Part shown: positions 1 to 6,704 of the stretch, piece after piece
Position numbering within the stretch: position 1 is the first letter of the stretch
How the letters are laid out: every line of letters begins with the position of its first letter
Assembly (NCBI GenBank): GCA_965657085.1
Contig: CBFHND010000054.1
Location: 1-7,761 of the forward strand
DNA: 7,761 nucleotides
Direction of reading: 5' to 3'
Source of the DNA: CBFHND01 sp965657085
GTDB lineage: Bacteria > Pseudomonadota > Alphaproteobacteria > Rhodobacterales > Rhodobacteraceae
The notes under the pieces: generated by a model
Told to the model about the DNA's origin: nothing
Database searches by the model: none
What the model saw: the letters and a program-made list of their open reading frames with translations, nothing else
Translations under genes and position numbers: made by a program

Positions 1-66
1 AGATTTCGGTAAACCGGCCTCAAGACGCGCCATCTGCGCATCGCTCAACCGGAAAAGATCAGACAC
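1..66 (-). mobile_element. N-terminal start of an IS5-family transposase (partial, cut by window edge)
   Basis: The minus strand from a GTG at 66 encodes about 22 residues, beginning VSDLFRLSDAQMARL and ending with LPKS at the window edge. This resembles the conserved N-terminus of a large group of IS5-family transposases, which typically begin MSDLF-L-T/S-DAQMARLEP-FPKS. These are DDE enzymes that move a short insertion sequence by cut and paste. Only the N-terminal leader is visible; the catalytic domain would lie beyond base 1. The frame is also open upstream to the end of the phospholipase gene, so GTG was chosen by similarity to family starts. I could not recognise the terminal inverted repeat, which should lie in 67-140 if the element is complete. 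It could instead be a solo fragment. The call rests on recalled family similarity over a short stretch, so confidence is moderate. Confidence 0.55.
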
Positions 67-140
67 CTCACCGTTCGTTTTTCCAGCGGTGAATCGCGCA
101 GCCTCACGGAGATCAATGGGTCCTGACGGTGGCAGAAACT

Positions 141-1049
141 CTATTCAAACTCTAGCAGCGCGGTAATTTGATCGTAAGCACGCCGGGTGGCCACTGCTCC
201 TGCGGCGATGCAATGACGTTTCAAGCGGAATTCCAGTGTGCCGATCGTCTGGGCGAAATCGGGCCGGATGACCAGATCCGCTTGTGCGAAACGCAGTCGT
301 GCGTGTTCGTATTGACAGACTTCAATGGAGCGCAGCATCGCCTGCAGGCCATTTTTCGGACCAATCGCATTTTCGCGCTGGCTGGGATCCACGGCGATTA
401 CCGCTTCCACGCCAGTCGCCCTGGCAACGTCCACAGGAGCTATGTCGGCGTAAGCTCCGTCCATCAGCACATGCGGACCGTCTACGTGCGGTGGCAGGAT
501 GCCAGCCAGCGCCGCGCTGGAGTAGACATGATCCGTCGCATCTCCTTTGCTAAATACCACCCGTTGTCCCGACAGCATGTCGGTTGCACAAACGAATAAC
601 GGAATACGGCCGTCCTGCAGGTTTCTGCCTTTCGTCAGGCCAGACAGGGCTTTGCGGCCCCAGGTCTCGGTGCGTGCGCCAACACCCCAGCCGAAATACA
701 TGTCTCTTGCGGCAAGAAGCGCGATCTTCAGTCCCCGCATTCTTGCCCTCACCCCCGGCAGCCGGAAGTCCGGCGTGGCAGGAAATCCGCTGGTATCCAT
801 GTCGACGAGTTCCTCGTACCAGTTGTCGTTTAGGGCATAGGTGGCCGCGACAACCGCACCCATCGAAACGCCAACAACCGCGCTTGGGATGTATTCTCTG
901 GCAATCAGTGCCCTCAGGACACCCGCATGCGACAGTCCTCTCGCTCCACCACCACTGAAAACAAGGGCGAAAGACTTATGGGGTCTGCGGCTCGTCATTG
1001 TTCGGTCTTCGCTTTCAATTCGCTGCTTGGTATCCGGAGGAAGTTCCAT
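141..1049 (-). CDS. Patatin-like phospholipase / acyl hydrolase
   Basis: This 302-residue protein is a serine acyl hydrolase of the patatin family, expected to cleave acyl esters of phospholipids or related lipids with a Ser-Asp dyad. The glycine-rich oxyanion motif GGGARG lies at about 33-38, the nucleophile elbow GVSMG at 60-64 (Ser62), and the catalytic Asp in DGA at 197-199. The helix-loop SSAALAGILPP at about 177-187 is also typical. No signal peptide or membrane segment is seen, so it is probably cytoplasmic and similar in size to RssA-type proteins. The start at 1049 is preferred because GAGGA lies 4 bases upstream; an alternative ATG at 996-998 (Met18) has a poorer ribosome site but would keep all motifs. 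The gene is not in an evident operon: upstream is the decayed arc remnant on the other strand, downstream the IS5 start. Substrate and role are unknown. All catalytic motifs are intact, so it is probably functional. Confidence 0.93.
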   Translation of the reverse strand: MELPPDTKQRIESEDRTMTSRRPHKSFALVFSGGGARGLSHAGVLRALIAREYIPSAVVGVSMGAVVAATYALNDNWYEELVDMDTSGFPATPDFRLPGVRARMRGLKIALLAARDMYFGWGVGARTETWGRKALSGLTKGRNLQDGRIPLFVCATDMLSGQRVVFSKGDATDHVYSSAALAGILPPHVDGPHVLMDGAYADIAPVDVARATGVEAVIAVDPSQRENAIGPKNGLQAMLRSIEVCQYEHARLRFAQADLVIRPDFAQTIGTLEFRLKRHCIAAGAVATRRAYDQITALLEFE

Positions 1050-1053
1050 ATGG

Positions 1054-1058
1054 TCCTC
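1054..1058 (-). promoter_or_regulatory. Ribosome binding site of the patatin-like gene
   Basis: On the minus strand GAGGA precedes the ATG at 1047-1049 with a 4-base gap, slightly short but usable. It supports the upstream start over the internal Met18 codon. Confidence 0.6.
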
Positions 1059-1081
1059 GTTTATTGATGCCCCTTTGAGAC

Positions 1082-1327
1082 ACTGACGCCGGGTGTGGGA
1101 TACTGATACTGCACGGCGCAGGGCGGCGGAAGCAGATTACCGCCACTACCCTTGCGCGATTCTGCAACAACCCTCGCGCGAAGTTCATGCATTGCCAGCC
1201 AGCATTCAACAACGCTGATACAAAGATGGGCAGACAGATCGTGTAAGAGTTCGATATCGTTTCGATAGAGGTGACGGAGGACGTGTTCGATCAGGCCGAG
1301 ACCCGTTTACATACAATCAAGGCAGTC
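1082..1327 (+). pseudogene. arcB: Decayed C-terminal remnant of ornithine carbamoyltransferase
   Basis: Reading the plus strand in the frame of base 1082 gives text matching the C-terminal part of catabolic ornithine carbamoyltransferase, which phosphorolyses citrulline to ornithine and carbamoyl phosphate in the arginine deiminase pathway. KQITATTLARF (about 1130-1162) corresponds to the YQVTA-type helix. KFMHCQPAFNN (1181-1213) corresponds to the catalytic KFMHCLPAFHN motif, with Leu changed to Gln. IEVTEDVF followed directly by DQAETRLHTIKAV (about 1265-1327) corresponds to the C-terminal helix. A TAA at 1244-1246 interrupts the frame, the usual seven or so residues between VF and FDQAE are deleted, and the region before about 1125 looks frameshifted. 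The first two-thirds of the gene, including the carbamoyl-phosphate STRT motif, is absent; the patatin gene lies there instead. The remnant then runs in frame into arcC sequence. No function is expected. arcB versus argF cannot be told from the fragment alone, but fusion to arcC favours arcB. Confidence 0.85.
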
Positions 1328-1664
1328 TTTCCACTTGATGTTCACGGAGCCGAAACCGGCGGCATGATCGCCAATGTGGTCGAGCAGGAGCTCGAAAACG
1401 CCCTAGATCACGGGCAGCCGATGGTTGCGCCCATGACACAGGTGGTGGTGGGCTGCCATGATCCGGCGTTCCGGAACCCGACGAAGTTCATCGGCCCCGT
1501 CTAAAGCTGGGCCGAAGCGGAGGCCCGAGCAAATGCGGCACCACGGTTTCTCTGAACCGGGCTTGATCCAGTGCGTCCAGCGGCAATTTTGGTATCGACC
1601 GAGCGCCGGCGAGGTCGGCAAACGTGCAACCCGGCAAGGATTGAAACCCGCACGGCGGGAGAGC
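1328..1664 (+). pseudogene. arcC: Decayed internal fragment of carbamate kinase
   Basis: Directly after the arcB remnant and in the same frame, the translation reads FPLDVHGAETGGMI, then TQVVV, then DPAFRNPTKFIGPV. These are hallmark segments of carbamate kinase, which makes ATP from carbamoyl phosphate in the last step of the arginine deiminase pathway (family forms YPLDVLGAETEGMIGY, LTQVEVD, DPAFQNPTKPIGPVY). The family Tyr codon after GPV is a TAA here (1502-1504). The frame then continues with SWAEAEARANAA, matching the family YSEAEA stretch, meets a TGA at 1556-1558, and ends with weak similarity in PARIETRTAGELRAL (about 1634-1678) to the PxRI-E-IR-LL segment. The N-terminal GGNA and HGNGPQ motifs and the C-terminal GGGGIPV region are missing. 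An open frame of 77 codons from a GTG at 1271 exists, but it spans both remnants and is not a gene. The fragment ends about where nuoN ends on the other strand. Confidence 0.88.
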
Positions 1665-3026
1665 TCAGAGCCCTGGTAAAAGGCTGGCGAACAGCCCCAT
1701 GGCGACGGTGACGAGCAATGTGACTTGCACCACAATGCGCATCGGGATGGACAACAGGTTTTTCCCTTCCACTGCAGTGCCGCCGCGATAAATTGGAACG
1801 ACAAGGCGAAGATAAACGGCCAGTCCAAGGACCGAGTTCAGGATGCCGATCACCGCCAGCCACAGGAACCCGGCCTCGACCGCCGCGGAGAGCAGGTAGA
1901 ATTTGCCTACGAATCCGAAGAGCGGCGGGATGCCCGTCAGCGACAGCAGAAACACCACCATCGCGGCCCCAAGCCACGGACGGGTACGCCCGAAACCTTC
2001 AAGATCGTTCAGGTCACGCCCCGCCAGCATGACGATGGCGAAGGCCCCGAGGTTCATAGCCACGTAAGCCGCCGCGAAGACCAAGATGCCCGGCACCGCG
2101 AACCCGCTGACTCCGAGTGCCACTACTCCCATCAGGAAATAGCCAGACTGCGCGACCGAGGAATAGGCGATGAGCCGGACGAGGTTGCTCTGCACCAGCG
2201 CGGCGAGGTAGCCGTAGGTCATCGTCGCCGCCGAGATGAGTGCCAGTACGAAGGGCCAGCCGCTTTCGCGCGGCAGATCGCCCAGCACCTGCGCAAAGGC
2301 GAAGAAGGCCGCGGCCTTGGTGATGACCGACAGATAGGCGGCAATCGAAACCGGCGCACCCTGATAGGCGTCGGGCGCCCAGAAATGGAATGGCACCAGC
2401 GCGGCCTTGTAGCCCAGCCCGGCAATCAGCGCGATCAGCCCGGCAATAGTAACCAGCGTTTGGCCTTCCAGGCGGCCCAGTTCGGAAAACAGCGTCGATC
2501 CGACGCCGCCGAACCAGAAGGTTAGCCCGTAGATCATCACCGATCCGGTGACCGCGCCGAAGACAAGATACTTCATCGCCGCCTCGGTGGCGGCGTCGTC
2601 GCGTGGCCATGCCACCAGCGCGAAAGACCCCAGTCCGGTCATCACCACGCCGATCACGAGGACCATCATGTCGCCACCGCCTGACAGCATCAGTGCGCCC
2701 AGCGTCACCAGCACGACCAGAGCATAGACACTGCCCTCGCGCGGCCGCCCTGCGATCTCGGCCCGGACCATGAGCAACGCCAGCGCAGTGCCGGGCAGCA
2801 GGATCAGTTTTGCCCAGCCCGCGATCCGGTCGATCCGGTAGGTGCCGCCGAAGACGGTGGTGTCGGCGTCGAGGACCGGCAGCGTCAGAAGCGTCGCCGC
2901 CGCCAGCCCGGCTAGCCCGAGAGCCAGCACCAGCCGTGCCGCCCGCGTCATTTCCGCGACGATCATTAGCATCGCGGCAGAGGCCAGCGTCAGTTCCGGT
3001 GCAAGAAGGGCGAGGTCGCGTCCCAT
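1665..3026 (-). CDS. nuoN: NADH-quinone oxidoreductase subunit N (complex I, antiporter-like)
   Basis: This 453-residue polytopic membrane protein is one of the three antiporter-like proton-pumping subunits of the complex I membrane arm. Family segments seen are GYKAALVPFHFWAPDAYQG (about 205-223, with Lys207), SVITKAAAFFAF (Lys237 in broken helix TM8), RLIAYSSVAQSGYFLMG (284-300) and GIPPLFGFVGKFYLL (Lys375 in TM12). The TM5 glutamate expected in the GLELLSL-type segment appears to be Val128 (IGVVMTGLGSFALVAW), an unusual loss. Length is somewhat below the usual 470-490. The ATG at 3024-3026 is chosen because it overlaps the nuoM stop by one base (TGATG) and begins the family N-terminus. A longer reading to 3164 would run through nuoM and is spurious. 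There is no clear Shine-Dalgarno, so translation is probably coupled to nuoM. It is the last gene of the operon; no terminator hairpin is obvious beyond it. Confidence 0.96.
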   Translation of the reverse strand: MGRDLALLAPELTLASAAMLMIVAEMTRAARLVLALGLAGLAAATLLTLPVLDADTTVFGGTYRIDRIAGWAKLILLPGTALALLMVRAEIAGRPREGSVYALVVLVTLGALMLSGGGDMMVLVIGVVMTGLGSFALVAWPRDDAATEAAMKYLVFGAVTGSVMIYGLTFWFGGVGSTLFSELGRLEGQTLVTIAGLIALIAGLGYKAALVPFHFWAPDAYQGAPVSIAAYLSVITKAAAFFAFAQVLGDLPRESGWPFVLALISAATMTYGYLAALVQSNLVRLIAYSSVAQSGYFLMGVVALGVSGFAVPGILVFAAAYVAMNLGAFAIVMLAGRDLNDLEGFGRTRPWLGAAMVVFLLSLTGIPPLFGFVGKFYLLSAAVEAGFLWLAVIGILNSVLGLAVYLRLVVPIYRGGTAVEGKNLLSIPMRIVVQVTLLVTVAMGLFASLLPGL

Positions 3027-4486
3027 CAGTTGGCAAGACCAGTCATCGTGGTGTGAATGAGGTCGATCAGCCAGCCGGGTGCGACGCCCACCAGCACCGT
3101 CAGCACCAAGAGCGGCACGATCACCAGCTTTTCGCGTCTGTCCAGATCCGGCATCTCGGCCCATTTCGCATTTGCCTCGCCCAGGAACACCGCCGCGATG
3201 GCCCGCAGGTAAAGCGCCGCCGTCACTACGATGGCGAGGATCGCGACCAGACCCCAGGGCATGCCATTCAACGTGGCCAGGAATATCTGGAACTCGGCCG
3301 GGAAATGCGCCAGCCCGGGCAGTCCGAGCGATGCGAATGCCGATAGAATGAAGGCCCAGCCAAGCCAGGGCACACGTCCAAGGAGCCCACCGAAATCGCC
3401 CACACCGCGGGTGTGGGCGCGGTCCTGTAACATGCCGACAAGGAAAAAGAGCGCCGCGGTCACCAGTCCATGGCTGATCATCTGCAAGGTCGCTCCATCA
3501 AGGGCGATCGTTCTGATGCGGGGCTCGGACGCCAGTGCAGCGACGGCGACGCCCATGACGACATATCCCATGTGGTTGACGGAGGTATAGGCGATCATTT
3601 TCTTAAGATCGGTCTGCGCCAGCGCCGCGAACGCACCGTAAAGCGCGGAGACCACGCCGAAGGCCAGGATAATCTGACCCGCCTGGGCGAAAGCCTCGGG
3701 CGTCATCTGGAAGGCGAAGCGCAACAGCCCGTAGGTGCCGAATTTCAGCATCACGCCGGCCAGGATCACGCTGCCTGCCGTGGGGGCCTGCACATGCGCC
3801 GCCGGCAGCCAGGTGTGGACTGGGAAGGCCGGGATTTTCACCGCGAAGGTGACGAGCATGGCAACCAGTGCCAGTGTCGCCGCCAATCCGCTCAGGGCGG
3901 GCGCATCCACCCAGACACGCATGTCGAAGGTACCCGCACCAAGGTAGAGCCCGATGATTGCCAGCAGCAATGGCAGCGACCCGAGCAATGTGTAGAGGAA
4001 GAACATCAGCGCCGCGCGCTGGCGCTCTTCATAACCCCAATCGGCGATCATGAAATACATTCCAACGAGCGAGACCTCGAAAAACACGTAGAACAAGAGC
4101 CCGTCCAACGCCATGAACGTGCCAAGCGAAGCGGTCTCCAGCATCAGCATCAGTACCACATAGGACGCCGCCCGCTTGCCAATCCGTGCCGAGTAGATCG
4201 CCGAAAGAAGGAACAGCAGCCCCGTCAACAGCACCAGCGGCAGGCTCAGCCCGTCTACGCCCAGGCGGTAGGCGGCACCGATGGCCGGAATCCAGGCGAT
4301 CTCCTCCACCTGCGCAAAGCCGCCCGGAACGATGCCGCGTACCCAGATCGCCAACGTAAGCAGAAACGTCGTCCCGGTCGCAACGATGCAAACCCCGTGT
4401 GCGATTTTGGCCGACCGGTCGGGCAGGGCCATCAGTGCAAGACCCGCGATTAGCGGAAGGAAAGTGGCGAGGGTCAGAAGCGGCAT
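3026..4486 (-). CDS. nuoM: NADH-quinone oxidoreductase subunit M (complex I, antiporter-like)
   Basis: This 486-residue integral membrane protein is an antiporter-like proton channel of the complex I membrane arm, between NuoL and NuoN. The TM5 segment FYVFFEVSLVGMYFMI holds the conserved glutamate (Glu137). The TM7-TM8 block FAVKIPAFPVHTWLPAAHVQ and the following APTAGSVILAGVMLKFG give Lys217 and Lys247, the usual channel lysines. KKMIAYTSVNHMGYVVMG (about 300-320) and the GLPGLAHFPAEF segment near TM12 are also typical; in the latter a glutamate sits where E. coli NuoM likewise has one. Length is typical or slightly short (usually about 490-510). The ATG at 4484-4486 is preceded by TAAGGA with an 8-base gap, the TAA being the nuoL stop. 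A perfect 10-base inverted repeat lies within the coding region at 3397-3419. The antiporter residues look complete, so pumping through this subunit is expected. Confidence 0.97.
   Translation of the reverse strand: MPLLTLATFLPLIAGLALMALPDRSAKIAHGVCIVATGTTFLLTLAIWVRGIVPGGFAQVEEIAWIPAIGAAYRLGVDGLSLPLVLLTGLLFLLSAIYSARIGKRAASYVVLMLMLETASLGTFMALDGLLFYVFFEVSLVGMYFMIADWGYEERQRAALMFFLYTLLGSLPLLLAIIGLYLGAGTFDMRVWVDAPALSGLAATLALVAMLVTFAVKIPAFPVHTWLPAAHVQAPTAGSVILAGVMLKFGTYGLLRFAFQMTPEAFAQAGQIILAFGVVSALYGAFAALAQTDLKKMIAYTSVNHMGYVVMGVAVAALASEPRIRTIALDGATLQMISHGLVTAALFFLVGMLQDRAHTRGVGDFGGLLGRVPWLGWAFILSAFASLGLPGLAHFPAEFQIFLATLNGMPWGLVAILAIVVTAALYLRAIAAVFLGEANAKWAEMPDLDRREKLVIVPLLVLTVLVGVAPGWLIDLIHTTMTGLAN
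3397..3419. repeat. Perfect inverted repeat, 10-base arms, within nuoM
   Basis: The left arm CGCCCACACC (3397-3406) and right arm GGTGTGGGCG (3410-3419) are exact reverse complements around a 3-base centre (GCG). It lies inside nuoM, in codons for the His-Thr-Arg-Gly-Val-Gly loop after the LVGMLQDR segment. It could form a stable hairpin in the mRNA, but no U-run follows, so it is not a standard terminator. Confidence 0.75.
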
Positions 4487-4494
4487 GATTGCAG

Positions 4495-4500
4495 TCCTTA
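4495..4500 (-). promoter_or_regulatory. Shine-Dalgarno of nuoM overlapping the nuoL stop codon
   Basis: On the minus strand TAAGGA contains both the nuoL TAA stop (4500-4498) and an AAGGA ribosome site eight bases ahead of the nuoM ATG. This is the only junction in the cluster with a spacer instead of an overlap. Confidence 0.65.
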
Positions 4501-6396
4501 GAGATAAAACGAAGCGGCCAGCAGCACGCCGATAACGAGGGCGATGCCGGCGAAGGTCAGCGTCATTTCGCGATGGATAAGACCGCTTTGCAGGCGCCGG
4601 GCGCGGGTGCCGAGGGCGATGGTGCGATTGACCAGATCAAAGATGGCGCGGTCTATCACGTCCCGGTCGGTGCGCAGGCTGAACCTGCCGAGGGAAAGGT
4701 TGATCCTGCCGACCGCGTTTGTACCGGAAAGCAGACTGTGTTCTGCCTGTTCCACCTTGGCGGACAGGGTGCGTGCGACGCCCGCGACACCGCCAAGGAC
4801 GACCCGATGAATGATCCAATTGTCGGTCCGGTCACACATCCGCGCGAGCGCAAGCGCGGGCCGGGCGATCAGCGCCTCCATGCCACCGGCGATGGCAAAC
4901 CCGTTGTTCGCAGGGCCAAGAAGCGGCCCCAGAAGCCGGGGCGGCGCGGCGGTCCAGCCAAGGGCAAGTCCGCCGAGGCCCACGCCCAGCCCCATCGTCG
5001 GGACGATCCATTCGGGGTCCGGCATCTGGGTGCCGAGCATCGCCTCCAGCGGTTTGAAGGCGAAGCCCAGCGTTGCGGCCAAAGCCACGAGAACGCCCAT
5101 GCCGGTACCCATCAACGGGACGGCGTCCTTCGGCTTCACGGCGCTTCCGCTCCACAGCACCCTGAGCGCGCGCCCCATGTAGGCCCCGGTCAGAAGCGAT
5201 CCAATCAGCGCCATCGGCAACAGCCAGAGGGCCGAGCCGCTGTCGAGCGCCGCAGCCAGGATCGCGTCCTTCGAGATGAAGGCCGCCATGGGAGGCAATC
5301 CCGCCAATGCGAGCGCGGATAGAGCGAATCCTGCAAAGAGTACGGGGCGCGCACGGCCTGCCCCGGCAAGGGCATCAAGGCCGGTGCCGCGGCGATCATG
5401 CTGGAACACCCCGACCCCGAGGAAAAGCGAGGATTTGATCGCAGCATGGGCGATGAGGTGCAGAAGGGCCGCCACGGGTGCCCCGGCCCCGATCGCGATC
5501 AGCATCAGCCCATACTGGCTCGCCGTGGAGGCGGCGAGCAGCCGCTTGAGGTCGCGCGCGGCCAGCGCCATCAGCCCGGCCACGACGGCGCTCACGCCAC
5601 CGACGAGGCCCACGGCCAAAAGCGCGCCACCGGGCAGCATGGGGGCCACCCGGATGAGCAGGATCGCGCCCGCGGCCACCAGCGTCGCCGAATGCAACAG
5701 CGCCGAGACCGGCGTCGGCCCGGCCATCGCGCGCATCAGCCAGTCCTGCATCGGCACCTGTGCCGATTTGCCCATCGCCGCCGCCAGCAGCAAAAGCCCA
5801 GCGATCAGTGCTGGGGTGCCGGTTGTGGCAAGCGTCGCGCCGATCTCCGAGGTGCCGGCCACGCCAATGAGCAGGAAGGCCCCGATATAGAGCCCCAGAT
5901 CGGCGGTGCGGGTATAGAGAAAGGCCCGCGTCGCGGCCCCCGCGACCCCCTCGCGGCCATGCCAGAAGCCGATGAGCATGTAAGAAGCAAAGCCGATCAT
6001 CTCCCAGGCCGCCAGAAGCGTGATCCAGTCGCCTGCCAGCACCAGAAGCTGCATCGCGGCAATAAAGAAAAGGATGGTGGCGAAGAACCGCAACGGCTCC
6101 GGATCATCGGCCATGTAGCCCGCAGCGTAGATCAGGACCATCGCCGCCACGGTGGCGACCACCAGCGCCAGCGTCGCGGTCAGCGGCGCCGCCAGCAACC
6201 GGACCGGAAAGTCGGGCAGGAAGGGCAGGGTAACGGCCGTCTCCGTGCCGCCGGACGCAGCGAGAAAAAGTCCCACCGCACCTGCCAGCCCCAGTCCCGC
6301 CCCCAAAAGCGCAAGCGGCACCGGCCCGCGCCTGAGAGCGAGAAGCGCAGTAGCAGAGCCCAGGGGGGCAAGAAGTGTGAGCGCCAGCCAGATCAC
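4498..6396 (-). CDS. nuoL: NADH-quinone oxidoreductase subunit L (complex I, antiporter-like with lateral helix)
   Basis: This 632-residue protein is the distal antiporter-like subunit of complex I, carrying the long lateral helix that braces the membrane arm. The segment LLAAWEMIGFASYMLIGFWHG gives the TM5 glutamate (Glu132). RAFLYTRTADLGLYIG has the conserved Arg163 and Asp166. AAMGKSAQVPMQDWL provides Lys210, AMAGPTPVSALLHSATLVAAG provides His235, and the TM12 motif PPMAAFISKDAIL provides Lys376. The C-terminal 150 residues (SAKVEQAEHSLL through RRLQSGLIHREM, then a final hydrophobic helix) fit the lateral helix and its anchor. The family-typical TM7-TM8 loop LPDAMAGP reads LMRAMAGP here. 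The start is a GTG (6396-6394) that overlaps the nuoK stop as GTGA; GGGAG lies about eight bases upstream. Length fits the usual 610-660. All proton-channel residues I can place are present. Confidence 0.96.
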   Translation of the reverse strand: MIWLALTLLAPLGSATALLALRRGPVPLALLGAGLGLAGAVGLFLAASGGTETAVTLPFLPDFPVRLLAAPLTATLALVVATVAAMVLIYAAGYMADDPEPLRFFATILFFIAAMQLLVLAGDWITLLAAWEMIGFASYMLIGFWHGREGVAGAATRAFLYTRTADLGLYIGAFLLIGVAGTSEIGATLATTGTPALIAGLLLLAAAMGKSAQVPMQDWLMRAMAGPTPVSALLHSATLVAAGAILLIRVAPMLPGGALLAVGLVGGVSAVVAGLMALAARDLKRLLAASTASQYGLMLIAIGAGAPVAALLHLIAHAAIKSSLFLGVGVFQHDRRGTGLDALAGAGRARPVLFAGFALSALALAGLPPMAAFISKDAILAAALDSGSALWLLPMALIGSLLTGAYMGRALRVLWSGSAVKPKDAVPLMGTGMGVLVALAATLGFAFKPLEAMLGTQMPDPEWIVPTMGLGVGLGGLALGWTAAPPRLLGPLLGPANNGFAIAGGMEALIARPALALARMCDRTDNWIIHRVVLGGVAGVARTLSAKVEQAEHSLLSGTNAVGRINLSLGRFSLRTDRDVIDRAIFDLVNRTIALGTRARRLQSGLIHREMTLTFAGIALVIGVLLAASFYL

Positions 6397-6704
6397 CCCT
6401 TGAGCTCCCGTGCTTCTTCCATCTCGACCGACCCGCGGGACCGGAACCTTGCGATCGCGATCGCGAAGCCGACGGCCATTTCCACCGCCATCACCGCCAT
6501 GACGATCAGCACGAACATTTTCGCCGCCGTCACATCGGGATGCAGATAGCGCCAGAACGCCACGAGGTTCAGCAGCGCGGCGGCCAGGATCAATTCGACC
6601 CCCATGATGATCATCACGAGGTTGGTCTGGCTGAGCGCGCCATAGAGGCCGACGCCAAACAGTGCCGCACCGACGCTGAGCGCTATGAGGAGTTCAGGGA
6701 TCAT
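6393..6704 (-). CDS. nuoK: NADH-quinone oxidoreductase subunit K (complex I)
   Basis: This 103-residue protein with three predicted transmembrane helices is the small membrane-arm subunit (ND4L homologue) that links the quinone module to the antiporter-like subunits. Two buried glutamates essential in the family are both present: Glu37 in IIMGVELILAAALLN and Glu75 in VMAVEMAVGFAIAI (equivalents of E. coli Glu36 and Glu72). The N-terminal segment GLYGALSQTNLVMIIMGVE is also typical. The C-terminal tail after the third helix is charged (MEEARELKG). The ATG (6704-6702) overlaps the nuoJ stop as ATGA and the gene end overlaps nuoL by four bases, so translation of J, K and L is likely coupled. Length matches the usual 100-105. 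Confidence 0.97.
   Translation of the reverse strand: MIPELLIALSVGAALFGVGLYGALSQTNLVMIIMGVELILAAALLNLVAFWRYLHPDVTAAKMFVLIVMAVMAVEMAVGFAIAIARFRSRGSVEMEEARELKG

Noticed and set aside
67..140. A terminator or IS terminal inverted repeat between the patatin gene and the transposase start.
   Set aside because: I could find no convincing hairpin with a T-run and no recognisable IS end; the partner end of any element is outside the window.
141..1049. Patatin as an effector of an anti-phage signalling system (CapV-like).
   Set aside because: No cyclic-nucleotide synthase or accessory defence gene is visible beside it; its neighbours are a metabolic remnant and an insertion sequence, so only the enzyme family can be called.
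1252..1259. The palindrome CGATATCG as an operator.
   Set aside because: It is a short 8-base palindrome lying inside the arcB remnant with no promoter context.
1271..1504. A 77-codon plus-strand open frame starting at GTG that looks like a small gene.
   Set aside because: It spans the end of the arcB remnant and the middle of arcC, bounded by nonsense codons inside recognisable homology on both sides, so it is a piece of a pseudogene.
3027..3164. A longer nuoN start at 3164.
   Set aside because: The extra 46 residues are out-of-frame nuoM sequence without family similarity; the ATG at 3026 gives the normal NuoN N-terminus and a TGATG junction.
5398..6549. A 383-codon plus-strand open frame opposite nuoL and nuoK, and similar long ones opposite nuoM (3470-4453), nuoL (4489-5322) and nuoN (1725-2525).
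   Set aside because: Compositions rich in Arg, Gln, His and Gly, no recognisable domains, and exact opposition to well-conserved nuo genes: typical antisense shadows in GC-rich DNA.
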